This document shows, one piece after another, positions 17,303 through 26,818 of a stretch of DNA of 64,000 nucleotides; position 1 is the stretch's first letter, and every line of letters begins with the position of its first letter. Below the pieces are notes generated by a model that searched no databases, was not told the DNA's origin, and saw only the letters and a program-made list of their open reading frames with translations. The position numbers and the translations under genes are program-made. The stretch is from Thermophagus sp052400625 (lineage in GTDB: Bacteria > Bacteroidota > Bacteroidia > Bacteroidales > Marinilabiliaceae). The DNA lies in NCBI GenBank assembly GCA_052400625.1, contig JBQTGH010000010.1; one strand, written 5' to 3'.

Positions 17303-20300
17303 ATGAAAACTTTTAATATTACATTGGTTTGTATTATTTTGCTGATAGCCGGTGCTATCAAGGGAGGCGCGCAGAGTATTTCTTATTCTATGGTTGATGA
17401 TTCTCTGGTTTTTGAAGAGAATGATGGTCTTGTTGTTGTCGAAGCAGAATATTTCCACAAACAGTCGATGAATGATCATCGTCAGTGGTGCATCACTGCG
17501 CCCGGATCTTACCCAAAAGCATTACCCGATCATGATCCGTTTCATTTAAAAGGAGCAAGCAACAATGCTTACATTGAATTATTGCCCGATACACGAGCAG
17601 ATCATGGCGACAGGCTTATTGGTGGTGAGAACTTCAGTAATGAGCCAGGGAAAGCCGGTGTTATTAATTACAAAGTATATTTTAATACACCCGGGCGTTA
17701 CTACGTTTGGGTGAGAGCTTATAGTACCGGAAGTGAGGATAATGGAATTCACGTGGGACTGAACGGCGAATGGCCTGAAAGCGGGCTACGTATGCAATGG
17801 TGCGAAGGGAAAAACGCCTGGCATTGGGAGAGCAAACAACGAACAAAGGAAGAACATTGCGGAGTGCCTCACCAAATATACCTGGACATTGAAAAGCCCG
17901 GAGTTCATGATATACATTTTAGTATGCGCGAGGATGGATTTGAAATGGATCAATGGCTGATGACAAAGGATTTGGATTTTATTCCTGCACCGGCATCTTT
18001 GCCAGTTTCTGAGATCAAAAGCGGCAACCTTCCCGAGCCTTTTCAAACCGATATCGATGTTGGCACTAACGGACACGGAGTGCAGTATTTGCCAGCTATA
18101 ATAAAAGATATTGATAAAAATGCTCATGTGTTTACCGTTAGTGATTTCGATATTTCAGGATCAAACTATTATTATATAAGTAACAAAAGATTTCTGGCAG
18201 TTGAACATGAAAAGGACAGACAGGCCCGTGGCAGGGCCCAATATCATGGCGAAGCAGGTGAGTATGATGTGTTGTTGCTTGCTGTAGGACAAAAAGGCGG
18301 GGTAGCTCGTTATGGCCTTGGTGTTGATGGTAAGCATATTGATAATTTCCGCTGTCCTCAGGGGAGAAATGCTTTTGATGAAGATTTAAACTTCACTCAT
18401 GTGTATGAGAACGTTTCATTGGAAAATAACTCTACCATACAGATTACAAGTACAGCATTGAATCAGGGAAAAATATTGTCACGCGGAATTTGGAGTGGGA
18501 TTGCGATTGTTCCTGCAGGTGAAGGAAAAACCCTTCAGCGCGCCTTGCTCCGTGAGTTAAAAGCAAATATTAAACCTGAAATAACAGGCGAGCTGAAAAA
18601 GTGGCACAAGGTAACCTTTACTTTTGAGGGCCCTGATACTTCTGAAGATGATGATTTTAATCCTTTTATGAATTACCGCTTTAATGTGCGTTTTATTCAT
18701 AAAGCTACCGGTAAGTCTTATTTAATACCCGGATATTTTGCTGCCGACGGTAATGCGGGGGAAACCGGGGCTACCTCAGGAAACAAATGGCGTGTTCATT
18801 TTGCTCCCGATGAAACCGGCGAGTGGTTCTATGAGGCAGATTTTCGTCGTAACAACTGGGTGGCTGTGAGTGAAAGTGAAGAACCCGGTAACGGTGGCTT
18901 CTTTATGAATGGGGCATCGGGTACTTTTGTTATTGCCGATACAGATAAATCGGACCCTGATTTTAGGGCACGCGGAAGATTACAATATACGGGTGAACGC
19001 TATCTTCAATTTGCCGAAACAGGTGAATATTTTTTAAAAAGCGGCCCCGATGCCCCTGAAAATTTGCTTTCGTATGCTGATTTTGACGGGACTTTTCACA
19101 ATGATGGACATAAAGACAATTTGGTAAAAACATGGGATGCTCATGTGAAAGATTGGAAGGAAGGCGATCCCGAGTGGAAAGATGGGAAAGGAAAAGGACT
19201 TATTGGTGCGTTGAACTATATTCATTCCAAAGGTTTGAATTCTGTGTCATTTCTTACCATGAACATAATTGGTGACGATCAAAATGTGTTTCCTTTTGTT
19301 GATTATAATACCTATGATCGTTTTGATGTATCTAAACTAGATCAATGGGAAAAGGTCTTTTCTCACGCTCAAAAATTAGGGGTATTTCTTCATTTTAAAA
19401 TTATGGAAATGGAAAACCAGGGCTTGCTCGACAATGGTGGAGTTGGTGCATTGAGTAAGCTGTATTATCGTGAGCTTATTGCACGATTTGGTCATCACCT
19501 GGCTCTTAACTGGAACCTTTGTGAAGAAAACGGGGAATGGGTCAGTAACCATCCTACACCACCTCAATTTAAAGAGCAACGTGTAGCTATGACAGAATAT
19601 TTCCACCAACATGATCCTTACAATCACCACCTGGTGATTCACAATGGTGAGTATTTTTTTGATTTGCTGGGTACCCAAAGCCATTTAACGGGTCCCTCAA
19701 TTCAAACTCATTTTGAGGATTTCAGGACCGTTCACCATGAAACCCTGAAATGGCTAAGTTTATCGAAAGAAGCGGGTAAGCAATGGGCTGTTGCTGTTGA
19801 TGAGCCAGGAGATGCCGGACATGCTTTGGTGCCAGATGAAATTGACCCGGAGAAAAATCTGGCGCGTCAACGTGCCTTGTGGGGTGTTCTGATGGCCGGT
19901 GGCTGGGGTACAGAGTGGTACTTTGGTTATCAAAATGCACATTCAGACCTTACTTGTGAAGATTGGCGTTCTCGTGATTTATTCTGGGACTATTGCAGCA
20001 TTGCTCTTGACTTCTGGAAAAATAGTGTGCCTTTCTGGGAAATGGAAAACCAAAATCAATTGATTGGTAATACTTTCGATAACAATGAAAAATATTGTTT
20101 CGCGAAGGAAGATGAGCTTTATTTGGTTTACTTAGCTGAAGTTCAGACCTCTACATTGGATTTAAACAATGCTTCCGGAAATTTCGAAGTGAAGTGGTTT
20201 AACCCACGCACCGGAGGAAAAATGCAAACCACAAAGGTAAAAAAAGTAAAAGGTGGTTCTGTTGTTGAACTTGGCAATCCCCCGGTTAACGATGAAAAAG

Positions 20301-20335
20301 ACTGGTTGGTTGTGGTAAGTAAATCATCGAAATAA
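17303..20335 (+). CDS. DUF5060-type multidomain putative glycoside hydrolase
   Basis: A 1010-residue secreted protein (signal peptide to about 24). Residues about 30-220 form a CBM6/CBM35-like or GH115-C-like sugar-binding beta-sandwich (VVVEAEYFHKQS, GRYYVWVRAYSTG). A second beta-rich region spans about 250-415. About 425-520 matches DUF5060, the N-terminal beta-sandwich of a clan of putative glycosidases (WHKVTFTFEGP, FRVNVRFIHKATG-like strands, GEWFYEADFR). A TIM-barrel-like domain follows at about 540-930, with LHFKIMEMENQG, ALNWNLCEENGEW and QWAVAVDEPGDAGH. The Glu residues in WNLCEENG and VDEPG are plausible catalytic acids, by analogy with clan A enzymes. A terminator lies on each side of the gene. 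Substrate is unknown; hydrolase activity is inference. Confidence 0.75.
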   Translation: MKTFNITLVCIILLIAGAIKGGAQSISYSMVDDSLVFEENDGLVVVEAEYFHKQSMNDHRQWCITAPGSYPKALPDHDPFHLKGASNNAYIELLPDTRADHGDRLIGGENFSNEPGKAGVINYKVYFNTPGRYYVWVRAYSTGSEDNGIHVGLNGEWPESGLRMQWCEGKNAWHWESKQRTKEEHCGVPHQIYLDIEKPGVHDIHFSMREDGFEMDQWLMTKDLDFIPAPASLPVSEIKSGNLPEPFQTDIDVGTNGHGVQYLPAIIKDIDKNAHVFTVSDFDISGSNYYYISNKRFLAVEHEKDRQARGRAQYHGEAGEYDVLLLAVGQKGGVARYGLGVDGKHIDNFRCPQGRNAFDEDLNFTHVYENVSLENNSTIQITSTALNQGKILSRGIWSGIAIVPAGEGKTLQRALLRELKANIKPEITGELKKWHKVTFTFEGPDTSEDDDFNPFMNYRFNVRFIHKATGKSYLIPGYFAADGNAGETGATSGNKWRVHFAPDETGEWFYEADFRRNNWVAVSESEEPGNGGFFMNGASGTFVIADTDKSDPDFRARGRLQYTGERYLQFAETGEYFLKSGPDAPENLLSYADFDGTFHNDGHKDNLVKTWDAHVKDWKEGDPEWKDGKGKGLIGALNYIHSKGLNSVSFLTMNIIGDDQNVFPFVDYNTYDRFDVSKLDQWEKVFSHAQKLGVFLHFKIMEMENQGLLDNGGVGALSKLYYRELIARFGHHLALNWNLCEENGEWVSNHPTPPQFKEQRVAMTEYFHQHDPYNHHLVIHNGEYFFDLLGTQSHLTGPSIQTHFEDFRTVHHETLKWLSLSKEAGKQWAVAVDEPGDAGHALVPDEIDPEKNLARQRALWGVLMAGGWGTEWYFGYQNAHSDLTCEDWRSRDLFWDYCSIALDFWKNSVPFWEMENQNQLIGNTFDNNEKYCFAKEDELYLVYLAEVQTSTLDLNNASGNFEVKWFNPRTGGKMQTTKVKKVKGGSVVELGNPPVNDEKDWLVVVSKSSK

Positions 20336-20346
20336 AATATTACTTT

Positions 20347-20385
20347 AAAGGCAGTTGAGCATTCATTAGGTCAGCTGCCTTTTTT
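20347..20385 (+). terminator. Terminator-like hairpin between the DUF5060 gene and the beta-helix gene
   Basis: AAAGGCAG...TGA pairs with TCA...CTGCCTTT around a short loop, followed by a T-run. It ends only 11 nt before the ATG at 20397, which leaves no room for a separate promoter downstream. It probably acts as a partial terminator or 3'-end stabiliser that lowers expression of the next gene. Confidence 0.65.
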
Positions 20386-20396
20386 AAATAATCAAA

Positions 20397-21875
20397 ATGA
20401 AGATATTTTGTAATTTAACGCTTGTGTTGTTAAGCATGGTTCTTTTTGTGGGGTGCAATTCTCAAAAACCAAAGTTGAATATTGCTCCCAATCCCGGTGA
20501 TCTTTCCGTTATTGAAGGGTTAAAAGAGTCTGATCTGTTCGATATGAAAGTTAACGGGAAAGACCTTTTTATTTATCACGGTTTTCAGGTTAGCTATAAC
20601 AAATATGGTTATGGCAAAAAAGGGGGATCCTTTGTGAATTTTGCCTCAGAACCCGGCTTGTTGAACATGGAAATTACGGCTTCCGAAAAAATTGAAAGTT
20701 ATACCATTATGCCTGAAGTTCAACATGAAATGGTTAACGAAACTACTATTCGGGTTAAAGGTGATAAACTTCAAAAGTTTTTGGTTACAGCTCATTTGGA
20801 GAAAAGCGGTGAAAACTGGTTTATTGTTTCGGTAGAAGAACCCGAAACAAACGTCCCCGATAAAAACGACCCGTCGGTACTTTATATCGAACCCGGTGTT
20901 CATCCATTTGGCCGTGCATGGAGACCTTATGCTGATGGAATAAAAACGGTATACCTTGCACCCGGTGCGGTGGTTCAGGCTACCATGCATACAGTTGGGC
21001 AGGATGGACTTACCTTAACCGGGCGAGGTGTTTTTGCGCAGGCACTTTGGGACAACGGTAAAGATGTGTCGCCCCTGAAAGCAGAGTGGATGGGTGATAT
21101 GATGGGGATTAATTTTCGTGAGTGTAATAACCTTTCCATCGATGGAATTTCAGTAATCAATTGCCCGAGTTACCAGATAGAACTTGCTGATTGTGAAAAT
21201 GTGGTGGTTGATAATGTTAAACTCATGGGCTTTGGGAAAGGTAACAACGATGGCATTCATCTTTACGGGCGAAATATTGAGCTGAAAAATTCCTTCCTTG
21301 CAGGCAGCGACGATCGTGTATGTATTACCGGTCTTTTCGATCGCGAAAGGTTTGAAGTAACCAAAAAAGCAGAACTTCAGCCGCGTCTTGATGATACCGA
21401 TGTTTACAATCTGCGTATTAACAACATCGTATTCTGGGGGCAGAAAAACGGAGCAGACATAATGCTTACCTGGAATGGCGGAAAGACTTGTCGCGATGTA
21501 ATCGTGGAGAATGTTCACAGTCTTGGTTTTACCAATAAAGGTTTTCTTGCAACAAAGCATGGCGGGAGCGTAACTGTAGAAGATGTTACCGTACGAAATG
21601 CCCATTTGTACCATCATCGATTAATTGATCTGGAAATCACCAATGCGGCTTGCTGGGGCCAGGGAGGTGGCTCGGTAAGAGATATTTTGCTCGAAGACAT
21701 TACCATTGATGCCAGTTCAGAGGATGTAAGTAATAAAATGCTTGGATTTAGTTCTGAAAGCAATGTGGATAACATTGTTTTTAAGAATATTAAAGCAAAT
21801 GGTGTTCATCTGAATGGCCTTGATCAAACCAGTATTCAAACTAATGAGTTTGTGTATAATGTTGTTTTTGAGTAG
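20397..21875 (+). CDS. Beta-helix glycoside hydrolase-like lipoprotein (GH28/GH49/GH110-like fold)
   Basis: A 492-residue lipoprotein (leader ending LFVGC, Cys 20). Residues about 30-155 form a beta-sandwich. After SVLYIEPGVHPFGRAW a right-handed parallel beta-helix runs to the end, built of repeats such as NIELKNSFLAG. Polygalacturonase-like acidic motifs are visible: NNDGIHLYGRN and GSDDRVCITG, equivalent to the NTDG and DD motifs of GH28. This supports hydrolase activity on a uronic-acid or galactose-containing glycan. It is a clear paralog of the minus-strand gene at 28057-29601 (shared FECNNL-type, NNDG, SDDRVCITGLFD, NGADIMLTWNG and KHGGS-type motifs). Specific family and substrate are not decidable by eye. 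Confidence 0.8.
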   Translation: MKIFCNLTLVLLSMVLFVGCNSQKPKLNIAPNPGDLSVIEGLKESDLFDMKVNGKDLFIYHGFQVSYNKYGYGKKGGSFVNFASEPGLLNMEITASEKIESYTIMPEVQHEMVNETTIRVKGDKLQKFLVTAHLEKSGENWFIVSVEEPETNVPDKNDPSVLYIEPGVHPFGRAWRPYADGIKTVYLAPGAVVQATMHTVGQDGLTLTGRGVFAQALWDNGKDVSPLKAEWMGDMMGINFRECNNLSIDGISVINCPSYQIELADCENVVVDNVKLMGFGKGNNDGIHLYGRNIELKNSFLAGSDDRVCITGLFDRERFEVTKKAELQPRLDDTDVYNLRINNIVFWGQKNGADIMLTWNGGKTCRDVIVENVHSLGFTNKGFLATKHGGSVTVEDVTVRNAHLYHHRLIDLEITNAACWGQGGGSVRDILLEDITIDASSEDVSNKMLGFSSESNVDNIVFKNIKANGVHLNGLDQTSIQTNEFVYNVVFE

Positions 21876-21910
21876 ATTATTTGGATTTTCCTTTGGTGGG
21901 TGAGTTCAAA

Positions 21911-21950
21911 AAAAACTGTCATTGCAATAAAATGTGATGACAGTTTTTTT
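21911..21950. terminator. Bidirectional terminator between converging transcripts
   Basis: AAAAACTGTCAT (21911-21922) and ATGACAGTTTTT (21937-21948) are exact reverse complements, with an A-run on the left and a T-run on the right. It can therefore terminate both the plus-strand gene ending at 21875 and the minus-strand operon ending at 22049. Confidence 0.88.
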
Positions 21951-22048
21951 ATGGGGTTTGGTTGAATCAATTAAATGAAGAGGCAAAAGATTACTTAGTA
22001 ATGCCTGAATAATTAAAGATCCACTTTAGGATTGATAAATGTTCCATT

Positions 22049-23041
22049 TTATTTGATATGCATTTTGACAAGTTTCTTGATGTCTTTAATTTCAAAATTT
22101 TTTCTATTTTCGGGGAAGTCATATTCTCCTAAAATCCATGTCTCTGTAAAAGAACTTGTTTTGCCGGGCAGAACCCACTCCCATGGACTTATGGGTTCTA
22201 TTTCTACCATTTCTTTTCCATTGTACCAGATTGAAGCATTTGCAGCAGTTATCTCTCCATACATTTTTCCCGGATATACCTTGAATTTCTTAAAAAAGAC
22301 CCGGTTGTTGGTGGTTAAATATCCAATCCAACCCTCCTCCGATACATCCATGACAAATTTCGGTCTGGCAGGTGGCCCAAGAATAAGCAGATAACCATCC
22401 TTATATTTTACCATTGGTTCATTGGGTAAATACTCCATTGTTTTTCCCGGAGGGCCGTATTGAATGTATTTTTGCGGAAATCTGGATGGTAATTGAACCG
22501 ACATAAAACAAATGCCGTTTCCTTTTCCGAAAGTTCTGCTCCAATGGCTGATTCTTATGGAATCATTTCCATTATTGTGCAGGGTTTGGGTGATTGTTAA
22601 TTCAGAACTTTCCGGGTTCAGGTTGAATTTTCTTGTAATTTTTAATCCATTTGAAGGATTCTGCTGACTTGTTAATACAGCGGAAAGCTCACCGGTTATT
22701 TTTCCCTCCCAGGGGCCTGAAAAGAAGAGGTCTGTATTGGGTTTTACCACCTGCGGACCTAAATCAAAACGACCGGCACAGAGGTGTTTCCCTGGGACAG
22801 GACCATCCTTCTGCGTCCATCCGTTTTGATCAGGGTTGATTTGTAATACATTTTCATTTTTATATTCATACAGCAAAACCCGACCTCCTGCATTGGGTTC
22901 TAAAACAACTCTGGTGTCTTTGTTGACTAATTCGATGCAATTGTCATATCCATGAGTGGAAATAAATCTGGCTCCGTTTTTCTGAGCCTTACTCTGCAGA
23001 CCGCAAAAGAAGAGCAATATTAGAAGAAGTGTTCTTGCCAT
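22049..23041 (-). CDS. DUF4380-like secreted protein (aldose-epimerase-like fold)
   Basis: A 330-residue protein with a signal peptide (MARTLLLILLFFCGLQSKAQ). Motifs such as NCIELVNKDTRVVLEP, GGRVLLYEYKNENVL, SRTFGKGNG and the terminal SFTETWILGEYDFPE fit the DUF4380 family, whose fold resembles galactose-mutarotase beta-supersandwiches. The biochemical role of the family is poorly known. It is the last gene of the five-gene beta-helix operon, starting 2 nt after the stop of the preceding gene, so translation is probably coupled. A role in sugar binding or anomer interconversion in the periplasm is inference only. Confidence 0.7.
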   Translation of the reverse strand: MARTLLLILLFFCGLQSKAQKNGARFISTHGYDNCIELVNKDTRVVLEPNAGGRVLLYEYKNENVLQINPDQNGWTQKDGPVPGKHLCAGRFDLGPQVVKPNTDLFFSGPWEGKITGELSAVLTSQQNPSNGLKITRKFNLNPESSELTITQTLHNNGNDSIRISHWSRTFGKGNGICFMSVQLPSRFPQKYIQYGPPGKTMEYLPNEPMVKYKDGYLLILGPPARPKFVMDVSEEGWIGYLTTNNRVFFKKFKVYPGKMYGEITAANASIWYNGKEMVEIEPISPWEWVLPGKTSSFTETWILGEYDFPENRKNFEIKDIKKLVKMHIK

Positions 23042-23043
23042 TT

Positions 23044-24444
23044 TTATGGAGTTTTAAAATTTATATTTTTGGTGTTTTCGTCATCAATTATAAAATATTC
23101 CTCCTGGTTCCGGGATGAAACAATATTTCCATCAATGGTTATATTTTGGAATGTCAGATTGTAAATTGGATGGTTGCTGTCGTGGCCCATTATTAAATTT
23201 TTTATACGGGGAGAGCCATCATACGTGATATTCTTAAATGTCATGTCGGAAATACTTCCTTTTTCAGGATTCCATTTACCCCATCGGTTAGGGCGTGTAA
23301 CTAAATGAAAAATGCGCCAATTGGAGTTCGAGATTCTGATATTATCGAAAAGAAAATGACTGATGTGGGCTTCTCCTCCGTGAATGGCACATATAACCGC
23401 CAGGTTTTCGTTGTCCCATTGATGTTCTACCCGTATGACATCAATGTCAGAAACGTAACAGTTTTCAAAGTCATTGCGTCCATTCCAGCTAATCATGAAA
23501 GGAGCTCCGTTTTCCATCTGCCAGATCACACAATCCCTCACGTAGGTGTTGCTTGAGTATAACTTCACTGCATCATCGTTGACCTTGAAGAAACAGTTTT
23601 CAATAATGGCATTATCACCGGTTGAAGTTCCGTCAGTGCTAAACCACCAGCCCATCATTTTGACATTGGAAACAATGTGATTTTTGCCTCTTAAGGTTAT
23701 GTTATATCTGGGGGCATGTATGATTGTAATCCCTTCAATCTTTATGTTTTCTGCATTTCGCATCATAATCATGTGATCAGCAGTACGTGGAGGGTATTCT
23801 TCGCCTGAGAGGATTCCACGTCCCCGGATGGTGATATTTTCTGAATTCTCAGAATATATCTGCCCTTTGACGAAGGCACCTCCATGGATATAAACTGTTT
23901 TTCCTGAGGGCACTGTATATTTTTCCCCTATTTCATGATATCCCGGTTCAAAGTATATTACGTCCTTCTGATTTGGTTGAGGAGGGTTTTCTTCCAATGG
24001 GTTGGCAAAGATAAATAGCGGATGCTCTATGTAAATTCCTTCTTCAAACTCTACCGAATAATGGCCGGGTTTTGAGATTGTGAATACTGCTGATCCATTT
24101 TTAATGATTGCATTGATTCCTGCTGATTTTGGCAGGATATTTATGAGTTCCGGTTTTTGATTGAGCGGAGTTACTTTTACCTGAATTTTTCCACTAAAAG
24201 AAAAATTGCACCACGCAGTTGTTTTTGAGTTATTGGTTACATGCATGGCCGGCATCTCATAAACAAAGGGAACAAATGTTTGACCATCCAGTGATAATTC
24301 TACTTTATATTCTCCCGATGGACGAACAAATTTATTTGTGTCATTTATCTCCTGTGGTACATCATAAGTAATTATTTGGGCTTTTAGATTAGTCATCCCC
24401 AGTAAAAAGCATAACAGAATGATCATTCTTGTTTTCCGGTCCAT
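23044..24444 (-). CDS. Beta-helix glycoside hydrolase-like protein (GH49/GH28-like)
   Basis: A secreted 466-residue protein. I chose the ATG at 24444 because MDRKTRMIILLCFLLGMTNL begins a normal signal peptide and avoids overlap with the preceding gene; the longest frame starts at 24483. Residues about 20-165 form an N-terminal beta-sandwich, then KDVIYFEPGYHEIGEKYTVP starts the right-handed beta-helix. The helix carries GRGILSGEEYPPRTADHMI, STDGTSTGDN and VNDDAVKLYSSN, acidic motifs at the positions where GH28/GH49 enzymes keep catalytic aspartates. Beta-sandwich plus beta-helix is the GH49 (dextranase/isopullulanase) layout, but the motifs are not specific enough to assign. Fourth gene of the operon, 13 nt after the previous stop. 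Confidence 0.78.
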   Translation of the reverse strand: MDRKTRMIILLCFLLGMTNLKAQIITYDVPQEINDTNKFVRPSGEYKVELSLDGQTFVPFVYEMPAMHVTNNSKTTAWCNFSFSGKIQVKVTPLNQKPELINILPKSAGINAIIKNGSAVFTISKPGHYSVEFEEGIYIEHPLFIFANPLEENPPQPNQKDVIYFEPGYHEIGEKYTVPSGKTVYIHGGAFVKGQIYSENSENITIRGRGILSGEEYPPRTADHMIMMRNAENIKIEGITIIHAPRYNITLRGKNHIVSNVKMMGWWFSTDGTSTGDNAIIENCFFKVNDDAVKLYSSNTYVRDCVIWQMENGAPFMISWNGRNDFENCYVSDIDVIRVEHQWDNENLAVICAIHGGEAHISHFLFDNIRISNSNWRIFHLVTRPNRWGKWNPEKGSISDMTFKNITYDGSPRIKNLIMGHDSNHPIYNLTFQNITIDGNIVSSRNQEEYFIIDDENTKNINFKTP

Positions 24445-24457
24445 CGATTGAAATATT

Positions 24458-26776
24458 TTATTGGCAGACGTCAATTTTCCCATTTCCCCTGAATTTTATT
24501 GGTTTAATTTGCAAGTAAGGTTCAGCATATTTTTCTGAGGTATGCCATGACATATAATATTGATCTCCCGTGCCTTTAAAAATGTGATGGTTAAAGATAA
24601 CCTGGGTAGGAGGAGCAAACGTATATCCTTTCTTGTAAGGCATTTTTAATTGGTCATTAGCCTCATGCTCGAAAAAGGTCATAATGGCTCCTTCATCAAT
24701 AAAATTCCAGGGGCCGTTTATGTTGTCTGCTTTCATTTGTCTGATTCGGACAATATAACCACCGTAAAATTGAGAGAATACCAAAATATATTGGTTGTTT
24801 TTTTTCATTACGAAAGGAGCATCCGAAAAATGATAATTTTCATGTGTTTCCGGACTGAAAATTTCCCGAATATCATCGCTTAAAACAGCTTCATTCTCTG
24901 ATAATTTTAATGGTGCCATAAACAGATATCCATCCATGTCCCAGAAGCAAAATGTACTGTCATTTTCATCTGTAAACAGCGTGGCGTTATTTCCCAAAAG
25001 CAATGGTTTATCAGGATTGAGTATTTTGTAGGGGCCGGTTAATTGAGAAGCGACGGCAATTCCTAATCCTGTTTTTTTGTAGGGATTTGTTTTGTTGTTT
25101 CGATTATTGAAGGTTAAGTAATATTTATTACTGATTTTGTGAATTTCCGGAGCTCGCCATTCGTCACGAAACCAGGCAGAGTCTGGGATTTCAGAACGTG
25201 ATATAAGAACTGCTTTTTCATGCCAGTTTTGCATGTCTGTTGATTCGTAAAGGATGATCCCTCTTTTATCCCATAAAGGGTTTGTTTGTTCAGTTGCTGT
25301 TAAGTAGAATTTTTCATTTTCCATGAAAATATGAAAATCTTTATTGCCATAAGAGTTTAATCCTGATTCGACAGACGAAGGACAGGGCTTTAACCGGGCA
25401 GGACTGTTATCAGGGCTACTGATTTTTTTGACGTTGTGGGTAGTGGATAAAAATTCAATATTTTTCGTTGACTTGGAGCCGATGAAAAAGTGGCCATCGT
25501 CAGGCGATTCAATTGAATATCCATTTAAAATGATGTTTTCCAGTTTAATATTTCTAATATTGGGGTGTGGCTGATGACCCCGAATGATGTTTAGCCTCCG
25601 GGCATGTTTTGGCTGAAGTGTTTGGATTTTGATATTGCTGAATTGAATGTTTTCAATGTTCCCCGGATCAGGTTTTTTTCCAATGCCTGGTAAAATATGT
25701 GTTTGCAGGCTAAAAACCCGTCCGCCTGCCTGATTTACTTCAATGTTTTGAATTTTTACCTGCTTTATTTCTCCTGCATTTTGATTAAAAATGGAAAAAG
25801 AAGCTACATCAGGGTTATCTATTGAAGGACACAGATGGGTGATCTTGCAATTTTCTATTTGCACGTTTTCGGTATTGGTTGTTCCGATTGTTGAGATGTG
25901 GAACGCAGCACCATATTCACCTTGCAAAACTGAGATGCTTTTAATATCTAAATTGCTTTCTTTAATTTCAATGGCATTGTTTTGTGCCCAAATCAGGGTA
26001 TTCTTAATTTCAGAGTCTGAACCTGGAATTAAACCTTTTGCTTTGGGGCCGAAGCTTAACGCCGTGACATTTTTAATTTTTACCTGTGTGTTGATTGCCT
26101 TTAAAACCGGCCCATTTTGATTGATGAGTGTGACATCTTCGATGGACACTTTGTTTTTTACAGCATTGGAAGAGATAAGAGGTAAACCACTGGAGCATTC
26201 GGAACCATCCAGAATGCCGGTTCCTTTGATTGTAATGTTTTTGGCACTGTTCAGTTCAATTCTTCCTTTAACAACAGCCCCTTCTGCAAAGAAAATAGTG
26301 TCATTATCCAAGGGCCGAATGGGATCCGGAAGGTTGTGTTCTCCCGGACCAAAAAATATAACTTGTTCACAGTTTGGTTTCTCCTGATTTGTTGAATCTG
26401 CCAGAATTATTATGGTTTTTGGGTTGTTCTGCCCCAGTTTTAAAACAAGTTTCTGAGGCTTTGATATATTAAATAATATTTGATTGTTAGTCTGTTTAAA
26501 TCGTGGAGGGGATGATGTTGAATGACTTTCAATATTGTTTAGTGTGCTGTTGGCTATTTTAATACTTGTTTTTGCTTTTAACGGAAAGCGAATTATGGTT
26601 ATTGGAGAGTTAGAATCATTAGATGGATTGAAATGATATGAATGAAAAGGGATTTCCTTCTGATTCTCAGAATGTGAAACTTTAATAGACAGTTTGTCCT
26701 GCTCCAATGGTGTTGATTCCGAATGCACAAAGCTGGAGGAAATTGCCAAAAGAAAAAAAAGAAAGAATTTTTGCAT
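24458..26776 (-). CDS. Fusion of a beta-helix glycosidase-like domain and a five-bladed-propeller GH43-like domain
   Basis: A 772-residue secreted protein (signal peptide MQKFFLFFLLAISSSFVHS). Residues about 30-130 are a beta-sandwich, and VIFFGPGEHNLPDPIRPL begins a beta-helix reaching about 440 (repeats such as NIQFSNIKIQTL). From about 460 the fold changes to a propeller with GH43-type motifs: KDFHIFMENEKFYLTATEQ, FRDEWRAPEIHKISNKYYLT (the WAPEI motif near 540) and FSDAPFVMKKNNQYILVFS. In the beta-helix the NDD/SDD motif of its neighbours is not evident; GLIPGSDSEIKNT and NNAIEIKESN occupy those coils, so this half may be binding-only. It is the longest member of the operon and is transcribed between two other beta-helix genes. 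Confidence 0.75.
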   Translation of the reverse strand: MQKFFLFFLLAISSSFVHSESTPLEQDKLSIKVSHSENQKEIPFHSYHFNPSNDSNSPITIIRFPLKAKTSIKIANSTLNNIESHSTSSPPRFKQTNNQILFNISKPQKLVLKLGQNNPKTIIILADSTNQEKPNCEQVIFFGPGEHNLPDPIRPLDNDTIFFAEGAVVKGRIELNSAKNITIKGTGILDGSECSSGLPLISSNAVKNKVSIEDVTLINQNGPVLKAINTQVKIKNVTALSFGPKAKGLIPGSDSEIKNTLIWAQNNAIEIKESNLDIKSISVLQGEYGAAFHISTIGTTNTENVQIENCKITHLCPSIDNPDVASFSIFNQNAGEIKQVKIQNIEVNQAGGRVFSLQTHILPGIGKKPDPGNIENIQFSNIKIQTLQPKHARRLNIIRGHQPHPNIRNIKLENIILNGYSIESPDDGHFFIGSKSTKNIEFLSTTHNVKKISSPDNSPARLKPCPSSVESGLNSYGNKDFHIFMENEKFYLTATEQTNPLWDKRGIILYESTDMQNWHEKAVLISRSEIPDSAWFRDEWRAPEIHKISNKYYLTFNNRNNKTNPYKKTGLGIAVASQLTGPYKILNPDKPLLLGNNATLFTDENDSTFCFWDMDGYLFMAPLKLSENEAVLSDDIREIFSPETHENYHFSDAPFVMKKNNQYILVFSQFYGGYIVRIRQMKADNINGPWNFIDEGAIMTFFEHEANDQLKMPYKKGYTFAPPTQVIFNHHIFKGTGDQYYMSWHTSEKYAEPYLQIKPIKFRGNGKIDVCQ

Positions 26777-26818
26777 GAGTACTCCGTTTAATAAAATTTC
26801 TTAAATGGTTGTTTTGTA

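Noticed and set aside
21150..21617. 155-codon minus-strand frame within the beta-helix gene at 20397
   Set aside because: Opposite-strand shadow of a well-supported gene; no promoter, homolog-like motif or separate context.
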